Made by a program: the position numbers and the translations under genes
DNA from: Waddliaceae bacterium
GTDB taxonomy: Bacteria > Chlamydiota > Chlamydiia > Chlamydiales > GCA-2709385
Direction: 5' to 3'
Assembly (NCBI GenBank): GCA_002709385.1
Contig: PAQS01000034.1
Location: forward strand, 1 to 28,536
DNA length: 28,536 bases
Shown here: in pieces, positions 10,463 to 17,910 of the stretch
Layout of the letters: every line of letters begins with the position of its first letter
How positions within the stretch are numbered: the first letter of the stretch is position 1
The notes under the pieces: model-generated
Told to the model about the DNA's origin: nothing
Seen by the model: only the letters and a program-made list of their open reading frames with translations
Databases searched by the model: none

Positions 10463-10993
10463 TTACATATTACTTTGAGATTGAATCATAATTGCAATAG
10501 TCACAACTGCAGCGACGAATTTTTCCACATCCTGCATAAATAAATCTTCATCTGCATAAGAACTTTTCACATCTAAATAAAAACCCAAAAAATTTGTGAT
10601 GATTTTTCTAAGTAAAGCAGTATCTTCTGTTTCTGGAATTGTGCTAAGAATATCAAAAACTGAATCCGCACTTAGATCTTCTAAATCAAGATCATTATTT
10701 TCCATATACTCACCGAAATACTTGAAGCCTTCTTCAATAAAATGAACAATGCTTTCAGAATCTTCTAAAAAGCTTTCGATGGTTTCCCTCTTAAACCACT
10801 GAATAAATTTTTCTTGGCAAAGCCCCCCTTCTTCCAATGAAGGATAAAAAAAAGACAAAATAGAAACTACATCTGGAACTTTATCCATTAGAATTTGTAG
10901 AAAATCGCCCCAAGTCCAGGAAGAATTTCCGTTATTAGATTCTACACTCACTTCTTGTGATGCGTTGAATTGAATAGGAGTAATATGAGTCAT
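10463..10993 (-). CDS. Hypothetical acidic protein, 176 aa
   Basis: I do not recognise this protein. The start at 10993 (MTHITPIQ) is preferred because AAGG lies 6 bases upstream, with GAGG just before it. An in-frame ATG 21 bases further upstream has no ribosome binding site. The product is acidic and mostly helical. It has a central Glu/Asp-rich stretch (YMENNDLDLEDLS) and a hydrophobic C-terminal segment (FVAAVVTIAIMI) that could be a short amphipathic helix or a single membrane anchor. It has no signal peptide and no cysteine-based motif. It lies directly upstream of the giant gene in the same direction, with a hairpin between them, so it may be related to that gene in function, but co-transcription is uncertain. 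Composition is AT-rich like the giant gene. Confidence 0.7.
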   Translation of the reverse strand: MTHITPIQFNASQEVSVESNNGNSSWTWGDFLQILMDKVPDVVSILSFFYPSLEEGGLCQEKFIQWFKRETIESFLEDSESIVHFIEEGFKYFGEYMENNDLDLEDLSADSVFDILSTIPETEDTALLRKIITNFLGFYLDVKSSYADEDLFMQDVEKFVAAVVTIAIMIQSQSNM

Positions 10994-11368
10994 AATGAAC
11001 CTTACCTCAGTCATTTGGAAATATATACGTATCAGACAGCAAATAGATGAGCTACCTGAAAAGAGATAATAAAAATTTATTTAAAACAAATGAAGAGTTA
11101 TTTTCTTTTCTAGGTCAAACACTTAGATTTTTCAGCTAAGCTAGAGATAGATAAAGTTTTATGTTCTATTTAAAACCTGAGACATAAAAGAGATAAAAAC
11201 TAAACTAACAAGATACAAAACGATACTTTTCTTTAATCTATCACCTCTTCCTATAAATTTTTGTATTAGTATTGTTTTTAGATTCTATTGACTTCTAATG
11301 TCTTGAAGGATATCATCTTTGACGGTCTAGAACTGGATCTTTGGTTTTTCAGGGATAAAGGCCAAAAG
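10994..11368. other. Divergent intergenic region
   Basis: The spacer lies between the leftward 176-aa gene and the rightward nucleotide carrier. It is AT-rich and has no coding frame I can support; frames on either strand are short and shadow the carrier. It contains the carrier promoter (11288-11316) and the ribosome binding site for the small gene (10999-11009). Nothing else is evident. Confidence 0.5.
11288..11316 (+). promoter_or_regulatory. Promoter for the nucleotide carrier
   Basis: TTGACT (11288-11293) and TATCAT (11311-11316) are separated by exactly 17 bases. Each hexamer matches the sigma70/sigma66 consensus at 5 of 6 positions. Transcription would start near 11323, giving a leader of about 74 nt before the TTG start at 11397. 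Confidence 0.6.
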
Positions 11369-11410
11369 ATGAACACTTTTTTGAGGCGTTACCGTTTTGC
11401 AAGGTATTGA
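11369..11410 (+). CDS. Possible 13-aa leader peptide
   Basis: An ATG with AAAGG seven bases upstream opens a 13-codon frame (MNTFLRRYRFARY) that stops at 11408-11410. It overlaps the TTG start of the carrier gene by 14 bases in a different frame. The ribosome binding site here is better than the one before the TTG, so the peptide could couple or limit translation of the carrier. It could instead mark a frameshift near the true N-terminus of the carrier, or be chance. Confidence 0.3.
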   Translation: MNTFLRRYRFARY

Positions 11411-12929
11411 TACCAAACTTTCTGAAACTAAAACTCTCTTCAAAATCCCTTCATATGAGTGGAAGAAGGTCCTTCCTCTTCTTCTAATGAAATTCTTAGT
11501 CACTCTCAACTTTTGCGTTCTATTTAGTACAAAAGACACTTTAGTAGTAACTGCAACGGGGGCAGAGGCCATTCCAATTTTGAAGGGATGGATTGTTCTT
11601 CCATCAGCTTTTCTTGCGACCTTGTTTATTTCCAAATGTAGTAACAAGCTCTCCAAGACCCGACTTTATTACGCCATACTCCTACCGTTTATGGCTTTTT
11701 TTTTGCTCTACGGCTTTGTCCTTCATCCTTTCCAAGAAGCTCTCACTCCTCATCAATCAGCTGATGCTTTGGCATCCTTTTTAGGTGAAAACCGTCAACA
11801 TTGGGTATCAGTTTATCGCTACTGGATGAACTCCTTATTTTTCGTCTGCGCTGAACTTTGGGGTGGGCTTGCTATCGGAATGCTCTTTTGGGGCTTTGCC
11901 AATGAACTAAGCCAAGTTGCCGATGCCCGTAAATACTATGCTTCTTATTCTGCGTTTGGTCACATTGCTACTTTGTTAACAGGACCAGTACTCGTCTTTT
12001 TTACCCAATATCTGGCTCCAAACGACTTTACTCTGAGCATCCGCTACCTCATGCTGCTATGTGCCAGTATCTGTATTATTCTTATGGCAATCATTCACTG
12101 GTGTGAGCGAAATGTTCTAACAGACTCTAGACTTTACACTAAAGAGCAACAACAACGCCTGAAAAAAGAAAAACCAAAGCTTTCACTTTTTCAAAGTTTA
12201 CGCTACCTATGTAAATCCAAATACTTGGGCTTTCTCGCGATTCTAGTACTTTCTTACGGTCTTGCTTTCAACATGATTGAAGTTACCTGGAAGGCAAACA
12301 TCAAACTTCTTTATCCAAATCCAAGCGACTACCAGTCCTTTATGGGGGTTGTTACCTCTGCAATTGGATTTACAGCTTTAGCATCTACCATTTTCGCCTC
12401 CATCACTCTGCGTTACTTCTCTTGGCGTTGCACCGCTTTAGTGACCCCTTTAATTGTGGGAATTACAGGAATCAGCTTTTTCTTAGCTTTCACAGAGCAA
12501 GATCTCCTCAGTAGTTTTACTACCATGCTAGGAATAACCCCTCTTGCTTTAGTGGTATTTCTCGGAGCAGCGCAAAACTCTTTAACCAAGGCTGCGAAGT
12601 ATACGTTTTTCGATACTTCTAAAGAGATTGCCTATATTCCTCTAGACGCAGAGTCTAAAGTAAAAGGCAAAGCCGCTATCGACGTCGTTGCCGCCCGCTT
12701 AGGCAAATCAGGCTCATCTTGGATTCAAATTATTCTGATTGATGTTGCAGGAGCAGGCTCCGTATTAGGAATCACTCACTTACTTTTTCCTTTTGTAATT
12801 ATAACTTTGGCTATGTGGATCTATTCTGTATTCCGTTTAGGTACGTTATTCTCAGAGACACAAAAAGAAAATTCCCAAGAGGAAATAATTTCTGAAGCCA
12901 ATCCACTTATTCAAAAAGCTTCTGCTTAG
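11397..12929 (+). CDS. NTT-family nucleotide translocase (ATP/ADP carrier type)
   Basis: A 510-residue polytopic inner-membrane protein of the nucleotide transporter (NTT/TLC) family that energy parasites and plastids use to exchange ATP for ADP or import nucleotides. The family signature STKDTLVVT follows the first membrane helix (residues about 22-52). About 11-12 hydrophobic segments follow. The conserved C-terminal region reads FDTSKEIAYIPLD and then GKAAIDVVAARLGKSG. Length is typical (about 500-540). The usual arginine just before the KDT motif is replaced here (FSTKDT instead of RDTKDT), so substrate range cannot be assumed. The only start compatible with the first helix is TTG at 11397, since an in-frame stop lies at 11382. 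GAGG sits 10 bases upstream. A good promoter lies at 11288. Chlamydia-like bacteria often hold several NTT paralogues with different specificities, so ATP/ADP exchange is inference. Confidence 0.93.
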   Translation: MQGIDTKLSETKTLFKIPSYEWKKVLPLLLMKFLVTLNFCVLFSTKDTLVVTATGAEAIPILKGWIVLPSAFLATLFISKCSNKLSKTRLYYAILLPFMAFFLLYGFVLHPFQEALTPHQSADALASFLGENRQHWVSVYRYWMNSLFFVCAELWGGLAIGMLFWGFANELSQVADARKYYASYSAFGHIATLLTGPVLVFFTQYLAPNDFTLSIRYLMLLCASICIILMAIIHWCERNVLTDSRLYTKEQQQRLKKEKPKLSLFQSLRYLCKSKYLGFLAILVLSYGLAFNMIEVTWKANIKLLYPNPSDYQSFMGVVTSAIGFTALASTIFASITLRYFSWRCTALVTPLIVGITGISFFLAFTEQDLLSSFTTMLGITPLALVVFLGAAQNSLTKAAKYTFFDTSKEIAYIPLDAESKVKGKAAIDVVAARLGKSGSSWIQIILIDVAGAGSVLGITHLLFPFVIITLAMWIYSVFRLGTLFSETQKENSQEEIISEANPLIQKASA

Positions 12930-12938
12930 TCTATTTTT

Positions 12939-13055
12939 ACCTCCAATGGCTACCTAATCTCGCATCAGATGCAGTTTGCATGATTCAGATATGAGCTCAG
13001 AAAAACACCCTACATCTAACGCACTGGAAGCGCGGATTAGGTAGCCATTGGAGGT
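12939..13055 (+). repeat. 21-bp perfect inverted repeat (long hairpin)
   Basis: The arms at 12939-12959 and 13035-13055 are perfectly complementary over 21 bases (left arm begins ACCTCCAATGG). They enclose a 75-base loop. The structure begins nine bases after the carrier's stop codon and ends 43 bases before the ATG of the dehydrogenase gene. It could end or attenuate transcription between two co-directional genes. Part of the right arm can also pair with bases just inside the dehydrogenase gene (13107-13116). Confidence 0.75.
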
Positions 13056-13098
13056 TTTATAGAAATTCTCTTGTCAGTTCTGAACAGGACCTGCTTTA

Positions 13099-15999
13099 AT
13101 GGAGGTCCTAATCCGCACTGGCAAAAGGATTTCTATGGAACGCTTGATTAGAGACCTCAAAAATCACCTCGAAGGAGATGTTTACTCAGACCAAATCTCC
13201 AGACAAATCTACAGTGTAGATGCCTCCATCTACCAAATTGAACCACTCGTTATTGTTTTACCCAAAACCAAAGACGACATCATCACCACCTCTATTATTG
13301 CGAAAAAACACCAAGTTCCCTTAATCGGACGAGGCGCAGGGACCGGCTTAGCTGGAGGTTGTATTGGCAAAGGCATCATTCTTGATTGCTCCAAGTACCT
13401 CAATAAAATCCTAGAAATCAACTTTGAAAAAGGCTATGCACTCTGTGAACCAGGAGTTGTACAAGATCAGCTCAATCAAGCTTTAGCTCCCCATGGCTAT
13501 CGATTAGGACCAGACACCTCTACAGGCAACCGCGCCACAATAGGTGGGATGGTAGGGAATAATTCATCAGGAGCCCATTCCCTCAGATATGGACGCACCT
13601 CAGAACACTGCAAATCCGTAGAAATGGTTCTATACGGAGGCGATGTTCTTTCTTTTTCTTCATTAGGACCAAAAGGTTGGGAGAAGAAGTGCCAAGATCC
13701 TTACGTAGAAGGTGATATTTACCGCAATCTCTCACGAATTCGAGATAAATATGCAGAAGAAATCCGCACACGCTTCCCCAAACTTCGTCGACGAGCCTCA
13801 GGTTACAACTTAGATGAATTACTGCGTGAAAAAGACATCAACCTAGCCCGCCTCATCGCAGGATCAGAAGGAACCCTCGGCATCATTACCGAAGCAAAAC
13901 TTAAAATTAGCCACAAGCCCGCCTATACAGGAATTTGCGTATTAGAATTCAAAGACCGCATAGAACCGTTTCGTTACACAGAATACTTTTTAGACTTTCA
14001 ACCTTTCGCCTTAGAAGTGATCGATGAACAACCCATTCAACTTGCACAATTAGCTCCTAGTATGAAGGGGCAAATGAATTGGTTGAAAGGAAACCCTAGC
14101 TCTCTTGTTATTGTAGAACTCGACGCAGAAAGCAAAGAAGAGCTCGTAGAAAAGGTCGAACATTTCACAAATGAGGTGAGTAAACGGGAAATTGGCTATG
14201 CGCAAACAGCCCTTACTAATAGCAAAGATATCTCCCAAGTTTGGGCTTTTCGAAAAGCTGGACTTGGACTAATTATGTCCCGACGAACACAAAGCCGAGC
14301 CATTGCATTCGTTGAAGATATCGCGGTAGCCCCCACACAGCTCGAGTCTTTTATGACTCAATTCCTTCAGTATCTCAACAAACAGAAGAAGGAAGCAGGA
14401 TTTTACGGGCATATGGGAGAAGGTTGTGTACACGTCCGGCCTTACATGGATATGCGCGATCCAAAAGATATCGAACTCATTAAAACAATCATGCTCGATG
14501 TTGCTGATATTGTACTTGCCCATGACGGAGTCCTCAGTGGAGAACATGGAGATGGTTTGATCCGCTCTTGGACTCACCCTAAAATGTTCGGAGAACGTCT
14601 CTATACTTGTTTTCAAGAAATCAAAGCGACTTTTGATCCTGAAGGACAAATGAACCCTGGAAAACTCGTCGATTCTCCTCCCGTCACAGAAAACCTACGT
14701 GACACACCAGATACAAAAGTTTGGGAACCTCAAACTTTTCTAGATTTTAGTGAAGAAGGTGGTCTCGAATTTGCCAGTGGTATGTGTAACGGTAACGGTC
14801 AATGCCGTCAACGCTCTAACTTAATGTGCCCTAGCTTCCAAGCTTTCGGTAATGAACGCCATAGCACTCGAGCAAGAACGCAAGCGCTTCGGTCTATTTT
14901 CCAAGGAAAACTAGATGCAAAAAGCTTTAGCAGCCAAGAACTCCATGAAGTGCTCGACTATTGCCTAGAATGTAAAGGATGCAAAAAAGAATGCCCTTCA
15001 CAAGTAGATATGGCAAAAATGAAGTCAGAGTTTCTTTATCACTATCAAAAAGAACATGGAATTTCTCTACGTACCCGTCTTTTTGCCTATGTTGACCAAT
15101 TCAGTCGTCTTGCATCTCTTACTCCAAGCCTAAGTAATTGGGCTTCTTCATCTCTTCCTGCAAAGTGGCTTCTAAAAAAAATAGGGATTCCTTCTAAACG
15201 ACAACTTCCTCCTTTTGCCCAAAAACGTTTTTCACAGCATCGAAAAACTCAAAAGCATTCCCAGAAGAAGCTTGTTTTACTAATCGATACATTTACTGAA
15301 TTCAACTATCCAGAGATAGGGCTCGATGCCATGAATATTTTTCATGCTATGGGTTACGAGGTCCTACTTCCCCAATACCAATGCTGTGGACGTCCAGCTA
15401 TATCAAAAGGTCTACTCCCTTATGCAAAAAAGAAAGCAAGCAAGCTTGTAGAAACCCTGCTCCCTTACGCAAAACAAGGTTTACCTATTGTGGGGCTGGA
15501 ACCTTCGTGTATTCTCACTCTTCGAGACGAATACAAAGCTCTTCTTCCTTCTGAAGACACTCGCCTAGTTGCCAGTATGTGCTTCAGCTTAGATGAGTTT
15601 TTAGATCAACATCGAGAAGATACCTTCTCTCACATAAAATGGAAAAATGACCAATCCTACCGAGTACGTATTCATGGCCATTGCCACCAAAAAGCTTTGG
15701 TTGGAATGGACCCAAGTCTCCGAGTTCTAAAATCTATCCCAGGTTTCCAAGTAAAGGAAATACCGAGTGGCTGCTGTGGAATGGCAGGCTCTTTTGGATA
15801 CGAAGAAGAGCATTATAAAATGTCTATTGCCATCGCTAAACAACGTCTTGTTCCTGGCATTCAAAAATGCAGCGAGAATACGTTAATTATTGCCAGTGGT
15901 CTATCTTGCAGAAGCCAGATAGAACACACAACAAAACGAGAAGCTCTTCATTTAGCGGAAGCAATTGCGAGACAAATAGATGAAACGGCTAAAACTTAA
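13099..15999 (+). CDS. FAD-linked / 4Fe-4S D-2-hydroxyacid dehydrogenase, YdiJ-like
   Basis: A 966-residue flavo-iron-sulfur oxidoreductase collinear with E. coli YdiJ, and with a fused GlcD plus GlcF-like architecture. The N-terminal FAD-binding (PCMH) domain has GRGAGTGLAGG at 77-87, then NRATIGGMVGNNSSGAHS, then GSEGTLGIITEAKL. The FAD-oxidase C domain has GHMGEGCVHVRP and SGEHGDGL. A Cys-rich segment, CNGNGQC, lies near 568-574. The 4Fe-4S motif is C622, C625, C628, C632-P. The cysteine-rich CCG domain has CCG at 762-764 and GCCGMAGSFG around 891-900. It probably oxidises a D-2-hydroxyacid (D-lactate or D-2-hydroxyglutarate) and passes electrons to the respiratory chain; the exact substrate is not shown. 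Two starts fit: ATG 13099 (AGGA nine bases upstream) and ATG 13135 (AAAGGA five bases upstream, residue 13). Confidence 0.93.
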   Translation: MEVLIRTGKRISMERLIRDLKNHLEGDVYSDQISRQIYSVDASIYQIEPLVIVLPKTKDDIITTSIIAKKHQVPLIGRGAGTGLAGGCIGKGIILDCSKYLNKILEINFEKGYALCEPGVVQDQLNQALAPHGYRLGPDTSTGNRATIGGMVGNNSSGAHSLRYGRTSEHCKSVEMVLYGGDVLSFSSLGPKGWEKKCQDPYVEGDIYRNLSRIRDKYAEEIRTRFPKLRRRASGYNLDELLREKDINLARLIAGSEGTLGIITEAKLKISHKPAYTGICVLEFKDRIEPFRYTEYFLDFQPFALEVIDEQPIQLAQLAPSMKGQMNWLKGNPSSLVIVELDAESKEELVEKVEHFTNEVSKREIGYAQTALTNSKDISQVWAFRKAGLGLIMSRRTQSRAIAFVEDIAVAPTQLESFMTQFLQYLNKQKKEAGFYGHMGEGCVHVRPYMDMRDPKDIELIKTIMLDVADIVLAHDGVLSGEHGDGLIRSWTHPKMFGERLYTCFQEIKATFDPEGQMNPGKLVDSPPVTENLRDTPDTKVWEPQTFLDFSEEGGLEFASGMCNGNGQCRQRSNLMCPSFQAFGNERHSTRARTQALRSIFQGKLDAKSFSSQELHEVLDYCLECKGCKKECPSQVDMAKMKSEFLYHYQKEHGISLRTRLFAYVDQFSRLASLTPSLSNWASSSLPAKWLLKKIGIPSKRQLPPFAQKRFSQHRKTQKHSQKKLVLLIDTFTEFNYPEIGLDAMNIFHAMGYEVLLPQYQCCGRPAISKGLLPYAKKKASKLVETLLPYAKQGLPIVGLEPSCILTLRDEYKALLPSEDTRLVASMCFSLDEFLDQHREDTFSHIKWKNDQSYRVRIHGHCHQKALVGMDPSLRVLKSIPGFQVKEIPSGCCGMAGSFGYEEEHYKMSIAIAKQRLVPGIQKCSENTLIIASGLSCRSQIEHTTKREALHLAEAIARQIDETAKT

Positions 16000-16022
16000 A
16001 CCCTATAGTATTCAGTTACATA

Positions 16023-16099
16023 TCACTACTGAGCCGGTGACGGCACTGAGAAGTTGTGCTTGTCAACTCTTCTCTGTGTACTCACCGGCTCAGTGGTGA
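16023..16099. terminator. Bidirectional hairpin between convergent genes
   Basis: Inverted arms at 16023-16040 and 16082-16099 match at 17 of 18 positions (core ACTGAGCCGGTGA). An inner imperfect stem (GAGAAG with CTTCTC, TTG with CAA) continues towards the tip, giving a long hairpin. It lies between the stop of the plus-strand dehydrogenase (15999) and the stop of the minus-strand gene (16110), where it can serve both. No U-run follows directly on either strand. Confidence 0.65.
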
Positions 16100-16109
16100 A
16101 ATCATAGAA

Positions 16110-17489
16110 CTACTTACTTTTTTTCGAACTTTCTAATCGAGGGTCGAGCCTCTGCATGATGTCACTCACACTGCTTTGACTAAAGCCTTTATAGCCTGAT
16201 TTTCGCTCCAAATTTTCTAAATGACTACCTACAGCTCCATTTTTCAAAAACTCAAAGCCTTGTTCTTCTGTAATAAGTTGTTTGTTTAAGAGCCATTCAA
16301 CACGTTGAGGCTCGATTTTCCAAACCTCTCCTTTTGTGAAGCCCTGTTTTAAATAAGGAAGATTAGCGAAGGGACTCATCATTTCTATTCCATGGCTCGC
16401 CAAATCATCTTCGAGAACTTCATAACGGAACTTGCACTCTAAATGGTGCATCCCTCCTCTCAAGAGTGAGTCACCATGTAAAGCGCACCAAAGACCTACT
16501 GTCCGTAAATGATCTAACTCCTCTAACGGCTCACTACTGTAATCTGTATCGACTTCTTCTGGATCCATATCTAGATCTAAAAAACAAGTCACTCCACAAT
16601 TCCAATTTTCTACAACTTGAGCTCCCCAACCAGCTTGCTCACCGGCATGAAAGCCTTCTCTACAATGGAAACCTAAAATTTCCATCGTCCGTACAAGGTG
16701 TCTCATAAAACGTCGAGAACTGCGAAATGTGTGATGATCGTGATTCGCCCATCCTACTCCTACTGAATCCTGACGTCCTTTTTGCACTTGTGCTGCATAA
16801 TTACGTGCTTGCCAATATTCTCTCTCACACTCCATTACCACATGAGCCGCCATGTCTTTGCCAAGCATTTGAACCAGTTCTTCGGCCAGCTCCATCGTAC
16901 GATACATGCACTCTTCTTCTAGCTCAGGAACCGTTTCTCGGTAACGCTTCTTCCATAGCTCTTTTGCCGCAAAGTACGTTTCTATGTGCCCTCGTTCTGG
17001 ATAAGAAGGCTCCATAGTTAAACTACCTCTACGCTCTACAACCCATAAAGTCACTCCACCTTTAGAAGAAACACAAGAACGTCGAAAAGCACTAAAGGGA
17101 GCTCCCTCTACTTCAGCATCATATCCTTGCACCTGAAGAAAATCGTGAATATCGTCTACTTTAACTCCCACCCCAGCTACCTTAGGGATTTCACTATCTT
17201 GTAACACAATCGCTGGAAACATCGCCCCATAGTGGCGAAAAACCCTATAGGAAGAGCCTGCATCATCTGCTTTAAAACCTAAGTTTCTTAAGTCTTTTTC
17301 TGCCTGGCTATCATGACCTATTATAAAGTGATCAACCCAATGGAATAAATCAGTACTCGTTTTCTTTAATAAGTCCTTTTGAAGGCGTAGAATATCTTCG
17401 TTAGATTCACAACACTTGAATAAATAAGAACGTAATAATGTTTCAGCTTCAGGGTGACAATCCCAACGATATTCATTCGTATCACTCAT
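16110..17489 (-). CDS. Uncharacterised conserved-looking protein with an HDHH motif, 459 aa
   Basis: I do not recognise a named family. The start at 17489 (MSDTNEYRW) is chosen because AAGGA lies about 10 bases upstream. The longer GTG start 18 bases upstream lacks a binding site. Residues about 50-150 (WVDHFIIGHDSQAEKDLRNLGF, then VAGVGVKVDDIHDFL) have the strand-helix look of a VOC-type metal-binding domain, which is inference only. The second half is rich in clustered potential metal ligands: HDHHTFR (250-256), GFHAGEQAGWGAQV (279-291), LWCALHGD (333-340), GMHHLECKF (346-354). It ends with KNGAVGSHLE and SGYKGFSQ. Trp, Cys and His are frequent, unlike the giant gene. It has no signal peptide. 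It stands alone, convergent with the dehydrogenase. A metalloenzyme is plausible, the reaction unknown. Confidence 0.85.
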   Translation of the reverse strand: MSDTNEYRWDCHPEAETLLRSYLFKCCESNEDILRLQKDLLKKTSTDLFHWVDHFIIGHDSQAEKDLRNLGFKADDAGSSYRVFRHYGAMFPAIVLQDSEIPKVAGVGVKVDDIHDFLQVQGYDAEVEGAPFSAFRRSCVSSKGGVTLWVVERRGSLTMEPSYPERGHIETYFAAKELWKKRYRETVPELEEECMYRTMELAEELVQMLGKDMAAHVVMECEREYWQARNYAAQVQKGRQDSVGVGWANHDHHTFRSSRRFMRHLVRTMEILGFHCREGFHAGEQAGWGAQVVENWNCGVTCFLDLDMDPEEVDTDYSSEPLEELDHLRTVGLWCALHGDSLLRGGMHHLECKFRYEVLEDDLASHGIEMMSPFANLPYLKQGFTKGEVWKIEPQRVEWLLNKQLITEEQGFEFLKNGAVGSHLENLERKSGYKGFSQSSVSDIMQRLDPRLESSKKSK

Positions 17490-17527
17490 AACTTTTCTTT
17501 CCTTCACGGAGTACTTTGTTATGATTG

Positions 17528-17553
17528 ACTATAGTTTATTTTAGAATTTCTCA
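17528..17553 (-). promoter_or_regulatory. Possible promoter of the HDHH gene
   Basis: On the minus strand TATAGT (17528-17533) lies about 39 bases upstream of the preferred ATG. A weak -35-like TTGTGT lies about 19 bases further upstream. The -10 matches consensus at 5 of 6 positions. The -35 and its spacing are poor, so this is tentative. Confidence 0.3.
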
Positions 17554-17582
17554 CACAAGAGTAAATCTATCACTTCCGAGGC

Positions 17583-17910
17583 GTTTGCAAACATCTCGGG
17601 GATTGTAAAAAATCTTCTTCGCGTCTTAGTTTCTTTGCTTCGCCGCGTTTAAATGATACGCTGTAGATTCATCATTATGAGAGGTGAAAGTGGTTCCTAA
17701 TGCTTAGGTTTTGAAAAAACTCCATCATGGATACATTCTACAGGGATTCTTTCACAAAGATCGTGAATTTGAATTTCTTGAGATTAGATATCGCATGAGA
17801 TCTAATAGGGGTCATGAGCAAAATAAGAAACGCGGCGAAGCAAAGAAGCTACGACGCGACGAAAGATACCATGAACTGCTCTTCCCCCAGAGGTGCTTAC
17901 AAAACAGCTA
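17583..17910. repeat. Palindromic interspersed repeat, copy C (long form)
   Basis: Inverted arms at 17620-17650 and 17828-17858 match at 29 of 31 positions and share the core TTCGCCGCGTTT with copies A and B. The symmetry extends outward imperfectly: GTTTGCAAACATCTCGGGG near 17583-17601 mirrors the block ending at about 17904. The full element is therefore about 325 bp, and its 177-bp interior is longer than in copy A. Shared interior text (ATGAG, CTAATAGG) links it to copy A. It fills the whole gap between two minus-strand genes and ends at the stop codon of the epimerase gene. A 69-codon plus-strand frame inside it is not believable as a gene. Confidence 0.75.

Noticed and set aside
11327-11656. 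A 109-codon minus-strand frame at the start of the nucleotide carrier
   Set aside because: It is opposite the promoter, leader and first membrane helix of the carrier, and has no supportable start or motif.
14269-14649. A 126-codon minus-strand frame opposite the dehydrogenase gene
   Set aside because: It is a shadow of a strongly conserved coding region (FAD-oxidase domain); no binding site and no motif.
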